A DNA stretch of 64,000 nt from positions 51,671,059-51,735,058 of the forward strand of contig OY755252.1 in NCBI GenBank assembly GCA_963576725.1. The letters run 5' to 3'. Position 1 is the first letter of the stretch. Each line of letters starts with the position of its first letter. This stretch comes from Azorinus chamasolen. Lineage: Eukaryota; Mollusca; Bivalvia; Cardiida; Solecurtidae. This document shows positions 21,885 through 32,983 of this stretch, one piece after another. Under the pieces are notes generated by a model. That model was not told the origin of the DNA. It did not search any database and saw only the letters and a program-made list of their open reading frames with translations. The position numbers and the translations under genes are program-made.

Positions 21885-23646
21885 TAGGGCTGCAACAAAT
21901 ACACTAAGAGGCCAATACGATTCGTATACAGGGTGGCGAATACAAATATTTATTCATGAATATGAATATTTATTACCAGTCAGAGTAAATCCTTGGAATT
22001 TGATTGGTCAGTTTGCCAAAAACTGCCGGGGTGTACAGAACCGTATTCGGCGGCTTCCACGGAGAATAGGGAATTCAAATTTGACGCGTGACGTTATTCG
22101 TTTTGTTTTTATTTTTAACGTCGTTTTGAAATTTCATAACGTCCTTACTCCATTAATTCTTGACGGATTACGCCAAATAAATCAGTTATAATCGTAAAAA
22201 ACTGTTCCTCATATGTTCCTCAATTTGACACTATCAACTTCTCAGTACAATCGTTTAAACTCAAATGTTTACAAGTGAAGTTTGAATTCCTCTTTGGGAA
22301 TTGCTCTGAGACGACGTCGTATTTGCTCTGTGAAGACGTTTTCCTTGTCATGTCATCATGTAATTAGAGATCTAATGTCAGCAAAAATAAGAGTTGTTCG
22401 TTTCTAAATTAGGTAAATTGGATCTCTGACAGGTAATAAATTAATTACACAGTCATTTGGCAGGGTGTACCGGCTGGTATGACCGGGTTAGATCACATAT
22501 TTCCTTCGGCTAACGCCTCAGGAAATACAGGATCTAACCCGGCAATACCAGCCCGTACACCCTGCCAAATTTCCATGTAACTAATAGTATACTATAATTA
22601 TTACTGTCAACAATATTACAGTCAACTCCGCTGAATAGGTTATAATACTTGCTAGATACTCAAAACAATACAGAATCGTATTGTTCAAAAATAAATGTAA
22701 GGTTAAAGATCTTGGATTCAAATGACAGAAAATGTCAACTCTTTGGCAAACAATGACTAGACATGACTATTAGCCATGGCGAAATATTACAGTTACCGTA
22801 CCTAGATATTGGGTAATACTACTAGGTAGCAGGTGCTTAGTAACTTAGAGTGAAATATTCTATTTGAGGAATACAACTATGTCCACATTTTCTGGAAAAA
22901 TAATAAACATAGCATCTACTATCTACAAGAATAGTCTATTTCCTAATGAAATCAAGCTCATAAAGATTTTGGTCCAGGCAGCTGTACAATAAATGGACTT
23001 AATGAGTAAAATTTAGTAATCCGTACTTTTAGTTTTTTGATTGCATGTATGATCAACGGTCGTAAGGGTGACAACCAATTTAATATTAAATTTGGAAGTT
23101 TCCCAATACCATGGTGGCATATTTTGCAAATAGTTTGTGTTCTATCTCGAATTTTCGGAAAACCAGTGTTTCCACACAGCTGATGTATTTTCCATATCAA
23201 CAGTTTGCTTGTTGCTCAACATGTTGTTTACATAGACAATTTCCCATATATAACTGAGTTTAAATGAAATTAAGTAATGAATTAAATCATATTTTAAACT
23301 TGTCAAGACATTAGAAAGATTTGATTTTTGGTAAACCAACATCGAATATCTGCCCTATGACTTGTCAATCAATGTTGTGCAAATATCCTGTGAACTGTTG
23401 GTGGTGGGGTAATATGAAAAATGCTGCGAATGAGTGTGAAATGTGTCATGAAAAAATGATGGCATTTTCGGTATATTTATTATTATTAAGGTATATTAAA
23501 GTGATTTCAGTTTACATCATGCATTTTTCATTATCATGAATTTATATTCATAAATATTTGGTTCGGGACATGATGAATAACGAATACAATTTGGACAAGG
23601 CTGTATTCGATTAAATCTAATATGCGAATGTATCGTTACAGCCCTA
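21885..23646. mobile_element. Non-autonomous hAT-type element (1762 bp)
   Basis: Inverted ends TAGGGCTGCAACAAATACA (left) and, on the opposite strand of the right end, TAGGGCTGTAACGATACAT. An 8-bp target duplication flanks it: GTCGACTC at 21877-21884 and GTCGACTT at 23647-23654, with one later mismatch. These ends and the 8-bp duplication are typical of the hAT superfamily. No transposase frame is visible, and the short ORFs inside have no recognisable motifs. It carries a nested palindrome at 22441-22585. Confidence 0.92.
22441..22585. repeat. Long inverted repeat inside the hAT element
   Basis: Arms of about 50 bp (22455-22504 and 22521-22570) pair with few mismatches: ATTTGGCAGGGTGTACCGGC against GGGTGTACGGGCTGGTAT read on the other strand. 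The loop TTCGGCTAACGCCTCA is 16 bases. It may be a separate foldback element nested in the hAT element. Confidence 0.8.
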
Positions 23647-23894
23647 GTCGACTTTATTTACAAAGGTGTAGATAGGCGTATTTATGGTGTATATGGTAAA
23701 GCTGTTTTAAGCCTTTGCCTGCTAAGTGTAACCTGGCTGACATTTGTAAACAGCTTGGATGTAAATGAGGCATCAAGTCACTCAGAGTGCCATCAACAGG
23801 TTGGACACTCGGTCAAAAGTCTGTCGAAAGCTAGAATCATCTCGAGGTTAGTGGAAATACTTCGAGACAGGTGTACACATCATATTTACAGCAG

Positions 23895-24005
23895 GCTAAG
23901 GCTTAAGACCAGCTCCTTTATTTCTCTATCAAAGCCTATGTTGTGACAACTTTTTTGAATAATCTGTTCTGGATGATTCTAAAGAGGTTTTGTGAGAACA
24001 TGATG
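23895..24005. mobile_element. PAL-5 remnant
   Basis: TATTTCTCTATCAAAGCCTA, TGTTGTGACAACTTTTTTGA and GATTCTAAAGAGG preserve the first arm and part of the second. Confidence 0.55.
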
Positions 24006-24103
24006 ATTTTAATATATCAAATATGCCCTTTTATCAATGATTCTAGATCTAAGAGCAGATTTGGCCATATTGTTACAAAGGAAAATACATCCTGATCAAG
24101 ATC

Positions 24104-24290
24104 TCAATCATTTACTTCATGAATATTCATGTAAGAAATAAAATATTAATTAGACACATCTTCATAATGGCATATGAACACATGAAATTTTGACCACAGC
24201 AGAAACTGTAGAATCAGAACTATATGCTTCTATAGGGCCCGTCTCATCTGGGTCTAATCTGCGTGCTATCTCTATCACATGAAGGGTTAA
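24104..24290 (+). mobile_element. TTM-1 MITE with deleted hairpin
   Basis: ATTTACTTCATGAATATTCA, ATTAATTAGACACATC and GCAGAAACTGTAGAATCAGA are well preserved. Most of the hairpin is gone, leaving GGGCCCGTCTCATCTGGGTC, and the end is ATGAAGGGTTAA. Confidence 0.75.
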
Positions 24291-24295
24291 ATGTG

Positions 24296-24597
24296 TAACA
24301 TGGATAATCATCTTTACAAACAGTGTTGAACATGAACAGATGTTACTTTTAGGACATGGTGACTGCACTGGATGTTTGCAAAGCCCACTCAAAACCATTT
24401 CAACACTAAATTTTCAAATGGGCTATTCCAAAATTCAAACAGGTCAAAGCTTACTGTGAATATTCATGGATTCCTGTAAAAGAAAAGTTTAACATGGCAA
24501 ATAGTGCAGACCCTGATGATAGAGTTCCTAGAGGAGCCCTATCATCTTGGTCTACATTGATTGCCAAGGACTCCTTTTCCACAGTGAAAGGGTTAAA
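24296..24597. mobile_element. TTM-3 copies, degraded
   Basis: Two hairpin relics: ACAAACAGTGTTGAACATGA (24316) and GCAAATAGTGCAGACCCTGA paired with CATCTTGGTCTACATTG (24497-24565). The second ends AGTGAAAGGGTTAA. Confidence 0.6.
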
Positions 24598-24724
24598 AAC
24601 CTTTTCCTGTGACAAATGTTGCAAACTTATTTTAGTTTTGAATACATGCCAAATACCTTATCCCTCTGAACATGAAACACATTTTACTCCCTCACTATTC
24701 CCCTCATGTAGACTTGGGCACCTT

Positions 24725-24817
24725 AGAAAACAGAGAAGACCCAGATCTGATTAGGGTCTGCTCTGTTTGCTCATGTCATAATACAGATCTGATTCTGAAG
24801 TTTCTATAACAGTCAAA
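24725..24817 (-). mobile_element. TTM-1 MITE cut by HM-D
   Basis: Starts inside the hairpin (GAAAACAGAGAAGACCCAGA), continues through TACAGATCTGATTCTGAAGT and stops at CAGTCAAAA where HM-D begins. Confidence 0.7.
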
Positions 24818-25613
24818 AACAAGAGCTGTCCGCAGACAGCGCGCTCCACTTTCTTTAGTGCTGGATAGTTTAGTGGAAGTCTAAGTCAGAAAGGGGAGAT
24901 AACAACAGCAAAATTAATTTAAGGGTTACCTGCCCTTGTAAAATGGGTCCCCCTTGTAATAATTAATATGTATACCAAAGATGAACCAAATATCTCGGAC
25001 AGTTTCTGAGACATGGACCTGAACATAAAACTGAACCAACAATGAAAATTCTAAGTCGAAAAAGGGGCATAACTATGGCAAAATTAATTTTAGGGTTATC
25101 TACCCTTGTGAAATGGATTCCCCTTGTGATAGTAAACATACATACCAAATATGAACCAAATATTTTTGATGGTTTCTGAGAAAAGGACCTTAACAAAAAG
25201 GTGCTGGATAGTGTAGTTGAAGACTAAGTCAGAAAGGGGAGATAACAACAGCAAAATTAATTTTAGGGTTACCTGCCCTTGTGAAATGGGTCCCCCTTGT
25301 AATAGTTAATATGTATACCAAAGATGAACCAAATATCTTGGACAGTTTCTGAGAAATGGACCTGAACATAAAACTTAACCAACAATGAAAATTCTAAGTC
25401 GAAAAATGGGCATAACTATGGCAAAATTAATTTTAGGGTTACCTACCCTTGTGAAATGGGTTCCAATTGTGATAGTAAACATACATACCAAATATGAACC
25501 AAATATCTTTGATGGTTTCTGAGAAAAGGACCTTAACAAAAGGGTTAACCAACGCCAACGCCGACGAGAGGGACATGACAATAGCTCCACTTTTTGTAAA
25601 AGTGGAGCTAAAA
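24818..25613 (+). mobile_element. HM-D element, full length
   Basis: Begins AACAAGAGCTGTCCGCAGAC, containing a GCTGTC/GACAGC hairpin and the motif GCTCCACTTT. The phrase AAATTAATTTTAGGGTTA-type recurs at 24911, 25081, 25254 and 25424 (170-173 bp). The end has CCAACGCCGACGAGAG and a hairpin AGCTCCACTTTTTG/AAAAGTGGAGCT followed by AAAA. A shorter copy lies at 47415-47866. Confidence 0.9.
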
Positions 25614-25873
25614 ACCATCAAGCGGACAAAAATTTCCATGGAAAGATTTCAAGTCCCATAACTCTGCAGAAAATTATTGAACTGAAACAGGAAAAAGATA
25701 TGCACAACTAGGCATGGTGCTGATCAATCTTATGAAGTTTCAGGAAAATCTGAGCAAAGATTTTAGAGAAACCACGCACACAAAGTAAAATCAGACAGAT
25801 GGACAGACAGACAGACAGACGCCACGCACAAAAAAATCTGTCTCCCCAGTATACTGGGGGAGACATAACTTGC
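25614..25873 (+). mobile_element. HM-B relative, 3' part
   Basis: One monomer-like stretch (TTTCAAGTCCCATAACTCTG) then GACAGATGGACAGACAGACA and the terminal hairpin CTGTCTCCCCAGTA/TACTGGGGGAGACA at about 25840-25867. Confidence 0.78.
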
Positions 25874-25974
25874 TTGTTGATGTCTTGTCCATGAATATTC
25901 ATATAGTAATGAATTATCAAATAAATATTCATGGGGGTGTTAACTTCATAAACCAGCCTGTGTGTATGCCTTTT

Positions 25975-26130
25975 TAGACAGAGTGATCCACATCCTACAG
26001 CTTCTGTAAATAGTTAACAGAGTAGACCCACATCCCACAGCTTCTGTAAATAGTTAACAGAGTAGACCCACATCTTCTGTAAATAGTTAACAGAGTAGAC
26101 CCACATCCCACAGCTTCTGTAAATAGTTAA
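25975..26130. repeat. 40-bp tandem array (about 3.5 units)
   Basis: The unit AGTTAACAGAGTAGACCCAC plus ATCCCACAGCTTCTGTAAAT repeats, with one unit missing CCCACAG. AACAGAGTAGACCC is the TTM-1 hairpin arm, and worn TTM-1 sequence (CCATGAATATTCATATAG at 25890) lies alongside. Confidence 0.85.
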
Positions 26131-26340
26131 GTAGAATTTGCAAACAAGGGTGGATGTATATAAAAGGAGAGTTCTGACTAGGGTGTACATTGTTTGTAGT
26201 TCCAATTCCTACAGCAAATTTACACCTTCACACTGAATTGACTGTCTAAAACGGTTGAACAATCTAACTTGAACAAAAACCAGCATTCCAAAGGTTAAAT
26301 CATGCTACACAAAAACCAAACAAACACTTGACAATTTTTA

Positions 26341-26567
26341 TAAAACTCTTTACTCCATGAATATTCATGTCAGAAACAATAGTGTGCATATTGATTAACT
26401 TAATATTTACAAAGGTATATAAATGTTTTGGCCTTGGTAAATCTGTAAAATCCAAACTATGTAATTCGATAAGCAAACAGAGCAGACCCTGATCAGACGG
26501 GTTTTACAGGAGCCGTCTGATCTGGGTGTACTCTGTTTGCAAAGGCTTATCTATGGAGTAAAGGGAC
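26341..26567 (+). mobile_element. TTM-1 MITE
   Basis: AACTCTTTACTCCATGAATA, TTGGCCTTGGTAAATCTG, a complete hairpin (26474-26541) and CTATGGAGTAAAGGGACAA. The right TTAA is mutated. Confidence 0.85.
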
Positions 26568-26747
26568 AAACTCATGCTAACTGCTCAACTGACATCCTTT
26601 GATAAATCAGGATTGCAGACAACCACTGTGCTCCAAGATGCTCAACTGTTGCCATGGGTTAAACAAACGGCTGCTAACACTTGAACCTGTTACAATGTTG
26701 ACTACATTCAATTTGAACAAGCTTTTGAGAAACTATTGACAGAGTGT

Positions 26748-26815
26748 CAAACAGCTTGGATCCTGATAAGATGCCAATTTAGTTGGCATCGCAACTCATT
26801 GCAAGCTGTTTGAAA
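26748..26815. mobile_element. TTM-4 hairpin
   Basis: TGTCAAACAGCTTGGATCCT and GATGCCAATTTAGTTGGCAT form a hairpin core, closed by GCAAGCTGTTTG. Confidence 0.65.
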
Positions 26816-26959
26816 CTGTGAGACAGGTCACAAATAGCAGGACAAAGATTTATTAGTTTCATAATTCTTTTATTAGTTGTATAATTCTTTAAAAAAACAT
26901 TCAAACTTAAAAACATTTGAATAAGTACAACTTATTTTACACCAATCCTGCTGACTGCA

Positions 26960-27322
26960 TCCTGACACATTTGAAAACTGAGTAGATCCAGATCAGACAG
27001 TTCCCGCAGGGGCCTCTGCTCAGGGTCAATTTTGTTTGCTAAAATTCCGTATTCACATATTGTTATAGGGCTTCAGCTATCAACCCTTTACTCCATAAAT
27101 ATATCTTCCTATGCCTCTGCAAACAGAGTAGACCCAGATCAGATGGCACCTATAGGAGCCGTCTGATAAGGATCTGCTTTGTTTGCTTATGATATAGATA
27201 TGATTTACAGTTTCTGCCATAGCCAAACATTCCTGTGTCCATGTGCTATTATAACAATTAATCTAAATGATATTCATGATGTCATTATTTTGTACATTGA
27301 TATTCATGAAGCAAAGGGTTAA
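26960..27322 (-). mobile_element. Two TTM-1 copies in inverted orientation
   Basis: A truncated copy (ACATTTGAAAACTGAGTAGA to TTTTGTTTGC, 26960-27040) precedes a nearly complete one at 27080-27322, which has CAACCCTTTACTCCATAAAT, a full hairpin and ATTCATGAAGCAAAGGGTTA. The second copy ends 84 bp past the donor site of the TMCC exon at 27406. Confidence 0.8.
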
Positions 27323-27405
27323 GTATTCAAGGGTATGAGAATATTCTAGAATTCGAATACGAGAAAGTACAATGAAATTCAAACATGGACCTGTGGACCA
27401 CTTAC

Positions 27406-27625
27406 TTGAGCCCTTGCCCCATGTCCTTGAGCTTGTCCTTGGTCTGTTTGTGAGCACCGTGAGTGTGGACATCCTCCATGGTCTTTGTGTATTTCTCCAG
27501 CTTCTTTTGCAGCTGGCTCAGCATAGCTGTAGACTTCTGGTTCTTCTTCTCAAACACCTGCTTCAGCTTCTGCAGCTGCTGCTTGTCCGCCTCCCCCGCC
27601 AGCCGCAGATATTCGTTGACATTTG
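27406..27625 (-). CDS. TMCC: TMCC-family protein, coiled-coil exon
   Basis: An exon of 220 bp encodes about 73 residues of the conserved TMCC coiled coil. Visible family signatures are NVNEYLRLAGEADKQQL, then KQVFEKKNQKS, then QLQKKLEKY, and MGQGLK at the end. In vertebrate TMCC1-3 these correspond to the NVNEYLKL...ADKQQ, VFEKKNQKSA and MHQGLKD segments, recalled from general knowledge of the family. The acceptor is TCTTACAG (27626-27633) and the donor GTAAGT (27400-27405). The exon enters in phase 1 and leaves after two bases of a Lys codon. Human TMCC proteins are endoplasmic-reticulum membrane proteins with two carboxy-terminal membrane spans; those exons are not seen below this point and probably lie outside the window. 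The paralogue is not resolved. A plus-strand open frame over this exon is its antisense shadow. Confidence 0.93.
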
Positions 27626-27889
27626 CTGTAAGACAAAAACAGAGACTGCGTTTTGTTATTTCAGCAATTGTTTCTTCATGCAAATATGGTCTCTAAAGTT
27701 CAAAACACATTCCTACAAAATTCTCATTTGTTCGTAATTATTCTACAGTCCCATTCAGTTCTACAAAATCCAATACTATGAAAAACATCACTACCTCGAA
27801 ACAGTTTTTGAGTTTTTGAAAGAGTTATGAGCGTTACTTTCCATTTTAATTGGACTCAACAGTTCGAAATCACGTATTAACAACTTTCA

Positions 27890-28210
27890 TTTCAACCTTT
27901 CCTTCACACGAACACTTTTTAATGAATTTGCAAACAGAGTAGACCCAGAGTTTCAGTCGAAGATCGTTGTGAACTCACTAAAAACAATTTTGGAATTTAA
28001 TACATCTTTATGTTTCTACACCTTTGCAAACAGAGTAGACCAAATCAGATGGCTCCTTCAGGAGCAATCTAATCAGGGTCTGCTCGGTTTGCTTTTGAAA
28101 TAATATAGATATGATTTTACCTTTTTGCCATGGCCAAAAATTCCTGAATCCACGGATATTATAACAATCTAATTAATATTCATGATGTCATTATTTCTTA
28201 TATTTATATA
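27890..28210 (-). mobile_element. TTM-1 copies, one truncated and one longer
   Basis: CCTTTCCTTCACACGAAC with GCAAACAGAGTAGACCCAGA stops at 27960. A second copy (CACCTTTGCAAACAGAGTAG at 28019) has a full hairpin and ends in CATGATGTCATTATTTC. Both are intronic in the TMCC gene. Confidence 0.75.
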
Positions 28211-28242
28211 AATATAATTATATATACAAATATTTACCCTTA

Positions 28243-28430
28243 CTGAACTCTTTATCTCATGAATATTCACATACACAAATTAATAATGTCAACATTATGT
28301 TATTAAGCTAACTGTTTATAAGGGCATAATGAACAAAGAACTATGGTAGACTCTGTAGAATCAAATCAATAGTATTTATAAGCAAGCTCACAGCGGACCC
28401 TGATCAGACAGCTCCTACAGGACATTGAGT
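28243..28430 (+). mobile_element. TTM-1 MITE, 3' truncated
   Basis: GAACTCTTTATCTCATGAAT opens it, and the copy stops inside the loop at CAGCTCCTACAGGACATTG. Confidence 0.7.
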
Positions 28431-28517
28431 AACCTGGTTACTCATGTAGGATCCAAAGTGACTGACACCCTGCATTTTTGAAGAGGAATGTCAGAAAAGT
28501 TTAATTCTTTAAACCAA

Positions 28518-29784
28518 AACAAGACGTCCTGAAAGGCCCTGATATCGCTCACCAGACAATCAGAGAAGAAGATTTTCAAAATTTCACTATATGTTTCTAT
28601 AGAAAACTAGCAGGCCCTTGGGCAGGGTCAATTTTGATCCCAGGGGCATACTTTATATATTGCAGAGGACCTAAACCTGATGCTATGTGCCAAATATGAA
28701 GGCTGAGAACCTTCCAGTTTCAGAGGAAACCACCCCTAGGATGGGCCAATTTTGACCCAAGGGGCATAATTTATATAAATTTTGTAGAGGACCTGAACAT
28801 GATGCTATGTGCCAAATATGAAAGCTGAAATCCCTGTAGATTCAGTGAAGATTTTTCAAAATTTTCACTATGTGTTTCTATTGATGACTGGCTTTCCCTG
28901 GGGAGGGGCCAATTTTGACCCCAGGGCATACTTTATATAACTTTTGTAGAGGACTTGAACATAATGCTATGTGCCTAATATGAAAGCTGAGAACCTTCTA
29001 GTTTCAGAGGAGAAGATTTTCAAAGTTTTCACAATAAGTTTCTATTGAAAACTGACCAACCCTGGGGCGGGGCCAATTTTGACCCCAGGGGCATAATTTA
29101 TATAAATTTTGTATAGGACCTGAACATGATGATATGTGACAAATATGAAAGCTGAGAACCTTCCAGTTTCAGGAGAAGATTTTTTAAAGTTTTCACTATA
29201 TGTTTCTATGTTGAAACTGACCACCCCTAGGGTGGGGCCAATTTTGACCCAAGGGGCATAATTTATATAACTTTTGTAGAGGACATGAACATGGTGCTAT
29301 GTGCCAAATATGAAAGCTGAGAACCTTCCAGTTTCTGGAGAAGATTTTAAAAGTTTTCACAATATGTTTCTATTGAAAACTGACCACCCCTGGGGCGGGG
29401 CCAATTTTGACCCCAGGGGCATAATTTATATAAATTTTGTATAGGACCTGAACATGATGCCATGTGACAAATGTGAAAGCTGAGAACCTTCTAGTTTCAG
29501 AGAAGAAGATATTCAAAGTTTTATTATATGTTTCTATAGAAAACAAGGCACCCCTGAGGTGGGGCCAATTTTGACCCCAGGGGCATAATTTATAAAACTT
29601 TTGTAAAGGATCTAAAGATAATGCTATGTACCAAAGATGAAAGCTGAGAACCCTGTAGATTCAGAGAAGAAGATTTTTAAAGGTTCAAATTGTTGACGAC
29701 TGACGACGCACGCCGATGGACGATGAACATCAGGCGATCACAAATGCTCACTCTGAGCACAAAAGTGCTCTGGTGAGATAAAAA
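28518..29784 (+). mobile_element. HM-A element, nearly full length
   Basis: AACAAGACGTCCTGAAAGGC is a mutated HM-A 5' end. About seven monomers follow, marked by CCAATTTTGACCC-type blocks. The 3' end has GACGACTGACGACGCACG, CATCAGGCGATCAC and a hairpin TGAGCACAAAAGTGCTC with outer arms GCTCACTC/TGGTGAGA. The element is intronic. Confidence 0.88.
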
Positions 29785-30520
29785 TTAAGGACAAAGATAA
29801 AGTTTCAAAATTACTGCCACCAAAGACAACAATGACAATAATGTCAAGTTTCAGTATCTAAAATCAGAAACAAACAGCTGTCAATGTTTTACACCTGAGG
29901 CACTGAAATTAATCTATCCATATTGGCAACAATGATTAATGTAAGTGGATCAGTACGGTGCCAATGGCTCATTCAGTGATTGATAATTGTACTCAGAGGA
30001 ACGCTTGCCTTTGGAATGCTGGAAATGAGTTACCCAACACTAGCAAACAGTGTAGACCCTGCTCTAAGGGCACTGGTTTTCATTCAAACATGTTTTCAAA
30101 GAAGCTTACCCTTTCATACTAAATCAAAAGAACAGTTAAACAATGTTGGAACACTCCATCTCTAAATTTCAGTATTCAAAGTGTTAAAGCCCTTTCCACA
30201 CTACTGGTGAATTAGTAAATTATCTTAACAACAATTTGAAATGCGATGAGAAGTCATGAAACTTAGGATCTAATCTACTTCATACCCTGATACTTTTACT
30301 GAAGAGAAATGGAAGAAAAAAGAATTGAAGCAGACAGTATTTAGAGTCAAAGGTCAGTGATGATAAGGTTCATTTCAGTTCCAGTCAAACATTCCCTGCT
30401 TTGTAAATGGATTCTCTCTCTGACATCCATTAGTTCTTCCCTGCAAATCACAAGTATGGACAACTCCAAACATTGCACAAGTATCACATCACTCTTGTGA
30501 ATCAGAGGCAGATAAGATGC
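29785..30520. other. Unassigned intronic sequence
   Basis: No TTM, HM or exon signal was recognised over most of this 0.7 kb. A worn TTM-3-like phrase GCAAACAGTGTAGACCCTGC lies near 30042. Confidence 0.4.
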
Positions 30521-30524
30521 ATAA

Positions 30525-30650
30525 ATTAAAACAATTTCAGGAATAGATCCTTAATTTCTCCACCAAACGCTATGTTGCAACTGTTCTTTAGAATCGTGTC
30601 CCCTAGACAATTCTAAAGAGTGGTCACAGAGTGGGGTTTGGTGTATTGGA
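30525..30650. mobile_element. PAL-5 palindromic element
   Basis: TTTCTCCACCAAACGCTATG and TTCTTTAGAATCGTGTC face GACAATTCTAAAGAGTGGTC and GTGGGGTTTGGTG across a CCCTA loop. Confidence 0.75.
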
Positions 30651-30724
30651 ATATTCACCTTCATCTATTGCTCTGTTGTGAATAGTTTAATACGAAGTGA
30701 TGTTGTCCATTTATATTGCTTATG

Positions 30725-31409
30725 AACTAGAGTTTGTTTTTGAGAAAAACACATGCCTCCCCCCCGGTACCCCGCCCCCGCACCCATAAGAGGAATGAAT
30801 TCACCCCATGGCAACCTCTACCCTGGCACCCATAAGAGGAATAAATTCATATGTCAAAATAGTATAGGAGGAGTTAGCTGCACAAGACTTTTTCGCTATT
30901 ACTCTATATAAGGAAAAACTCCAAAGGGTCATAACTTCTGTCAAAATTGTTGCAGCCAAAATTTCAAACCACCTGACCATCCTCACATATGGCTGGTTCA
31001 TATGTAAAAGTTTGAAGTAAAGCCCTCAAATAGTGTAGGAGGAGTTAGCTGCACAAGATTTTTTCGTTATATATTCTATACAAGGAAAATCGTGTTGGAG
31101 CACAAGATTTTTTCGCTATATATTCTATATAAGGAAAATAGTGTTGCAGGAGTTAGCTGCACAAGATTTTTTCGCTATAAGGAAAAACTACAAAGGGCCA
31201 TAACTTCTGTCAAAATTGTTGCAGCCAAAATTCCAAACCACATGACCATCCTCACATATAGCTGGTTCATCTGTAAAAGTTTGAAGGAAATCCCTCAAAT
31301 AGTGTAGGAGGAGTTAGCTGCACAAGAATTTTAACAGACAGATGGACGGACGGGCAGACAGAAAGCACAACATCAATATGTCTCCCTCCCCTAAAGGGGG
31401 GAGACATAA
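30725..31409 (+). mobile_element. HM-B subfamily element
   Basis: Starts AACTAGAGTTTGTTTTTGAG with GCCTCCCCCCC in place of ATGTCTCCCC. Monomers are marked by GAGTTAGCTGCACAAG at 30871, 31042, 31150 and 31311 (171, 108 and 161 bp, the middle one internally deleted). The 3' end has GACAGATGGACGGACGGGCA and a hairpin ATGTCTCCCTCCCC/GGGGGGAGACAT. Confidence 0.85.
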
Positions 31410-31456
31410 TTACTTCTCTGCAACTGATGTCTGCACAAAATGTCATCCACATCACT

Positions 31457-31608
31457 TAACTTCATAGATATGCCTTCCTACACCTTTGAAAACAGAGTAA
31501 GACCTAGATCAGACGTCTCTTATTGGAGCCGTCTGATAAGGGCTACTCTGTTTGTTTTTGAATGTATAATACTATTTCTTACAAGAATATTCGTGAAGTA
31601 TAGGGTTA
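31457..31608 (-). mobile_element. TTM-1 MITE with internal deletion
   Basis: CTTAACTTCATAGATATGCC, the hairpin (GAAAACAGAGTAAGACCTAG onward) and CAAGAATATTCGTGAAGTAT are joined without the intervening ACAGTTTCTGCCATGG block. Confidence 0.7.
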
Positions 31609-31631
31609 ATTCCATTATTTTTCAAAATCAG

Positions 31632-31692
31632 TGTCAAAACAGGTTTGGATCCTGATGAGATGCCAAGTTACTCTTCATCTCATCTTGAAGCA
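31632..31692. mobile_element. TTM-4 hairpin remnant
   Basis: CAAAACAGGTTTGGATCCTG and ATGAGATGCCAAGTTACTC are followed by TCTCATCTTG. The outer partner arm is lost. Confidence 0.55.
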
Positions 31693-31695
31693 AAC

Positions 31696-32702
31696 TACAG
31701 TATAACTTTGATGCGTCGATCTTCTAGGGACCATGGCAAAAAGATTGACTTATCGAGAGGTCGACTCATACAAAGTAGATCTATATGAACAAACATTTAC
31801 ATGAGTTTCAGTTTCCATCTCGGAAGTGCATGTATGCCTGAACGCGTGTTAAGTCTACATGATATTCTTTCTAGAAATCTGAGACAATTGAATGAAAACA
31901 TAAGACACATCGTTTAAATCTTTGTTTTATGTAAAAAAAAACCCACAAATACACTACTAAAATGCAAAGACACACTAAATATCAACACCGTATGATGTTT
32001 CATGATAGCACACATCAACTTCCGGTTTCGTTTCCAGTTGTTCGTAGAAACATGCGAAACTAATTATTACAGCATAAACAACCGTAATTACACATTTGTA
32101 CAGCCAATTTTTGAGTTTCTCGACATTATTTTGGAACTAAATGATTTAAGAATGGTTTTCAACTTACAAACACTACAATGCAAGATGAAGACACACTGTA
32201 CATGTACAAAATACAAATCTAAGCACTGGCACAGTTCTGTCCCAACTCGTGTTTTCCTTTACACCATAAATACACATGTCAACGCCTTCATAAACAGTAG
32301 AATTATGGCGTGTGTGTTTACCTAATTACGATAAAATATTTAATTAATCCACACAATTATCCCCGCCTACAGATTAAAGATGTAGGAGGCCCTTGATTAT
32401 GCGTAAGGTGTGAAATATGCACAGATCTATTCTGGCCAGTCGCGACTTGCGAATGTGTAAAAACACCCCGAGGACATTGCCTATGTACACAGGTAATTGG
32501 CAGATCGACTCATACGTGGTAAAAATCCATTTGAACAATGCCACGGGACCACAAAACATGATCGACATGTTGAAAAGATCGACTCATAAAAGATCGACAC
32601 GTAAGTGGATTTTTATAAGGAAACATGTCGGGACTTGGAAGAAAGATCGACACATCGAGAAAGTTGACACTTCGAAGTTCGACACATAGAAGTTGCACTG
32701 TA
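31696..32702. mobile_element. Tc1/mariner (pogo-like) non-autonomous element
   Basis: TA-bounded ends: TACAGTATAACTTTGATGCG at the left and, on the opposite strand, TACAGTGCAACTTCTATGTG at the right. The subterminal zones are rich in a repeated GATCGAC/TCGACTCATA motif on both sides. The 1-kb interior has no transposase frame that I can identify. It lies in the TMCC intron and stops 81 bp past the donor of the exon at 32784. Confidence 0.75.
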
Positions 32703-32783
32703 TTCAATGAACTTCAACATAAATTCACATATTGCATAGCAAGAGTAGTACAAACATGTGCTGCACCCTTTTTCTTTACTAAC

Positions 32784-32967
32784 CCTCTTTAGTTGCCTGC
32801 TCCTCTTTAATCTGTTCCATGGTCCTCGTGATTTTCTCCTGGATATGGTCCATGGCTGCCCTTTTTCTGGCTGTGTCTGAGGAAGTCCCATCTGCCCCGG
32901 CACTTCCGTCCACTTCATCAGTGATGTCACTGCCCCCGCTACCGTTCTCCTTTGTTCCAGAGTCATC
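32784..32967 (-). CDS. TMCC: TMCC-family protein, exon upstream of the coiled coil
   Basis: The 184-bp exon starts at GATGACTCTGG after acceptor TTTTGGTAG and ends AAAGAGG before donor GTTAGT. It encodes 61 codons plus one base: an acidic, Gly/Ser-rich linker (SGTKENGSGGSDITDEVDG) and then ARKRAAMDHIQEKITRTMEQ with IKEEQATKE, matching the start of the TMCC coiled coil (AALxHLQxKI...EQIxxEQ in family members, from recall). Its leftover G plus the first two bases of exon 27406-27625 make GCA (Ala), so the join is phase-consistent and gives KEANVNEYL. Two transposons hem it in, one 16 bp from the acceptor and one 81 bp from the donor. Confidence 0.9.
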
Positions 32968-32983
32968 CTACCAAAAGACATTT

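Larger units (their letters stand above)
21711..23700 (+). mobile_element. TTM-1 MITE split by a hAT-type insertion
   Basis: The left part (21711-21884) runs from TTAACTCTTTACGCCATGAA to GAACTGGGTCGACTC inside the right hairpin arm. The right part resumes at 23647 with GTCGACTTTATTTACAAAGG and TATTTATGGTGTATATGG. Removing 21885-23646 and one target copy restores a normal TTM-1 order. Confidence 0.9.

Noticed and set aside
21859..22191. 110-residue frame at the left end of the hAT element as a transposase remnant
   Set aside because: No hAT transposase motif is visible, and the frame crosses the element border into the host MITE.
27372..27737. Plus-strand 121-residue leucine-rich frame
   Set aside because: It is antisense to the TMCC coiled-coil exon. 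The minus strand has splice borders and family motifs, so the plus frame is a shadow.
32613..32981. Minus-strand 122-residue frame and plus-strand 62-residue frame over the exon at 32784
   Set aside because: Both are out of frame with the exon reading that joins in phase to its neighbours and matches the TMCC coiled coil.
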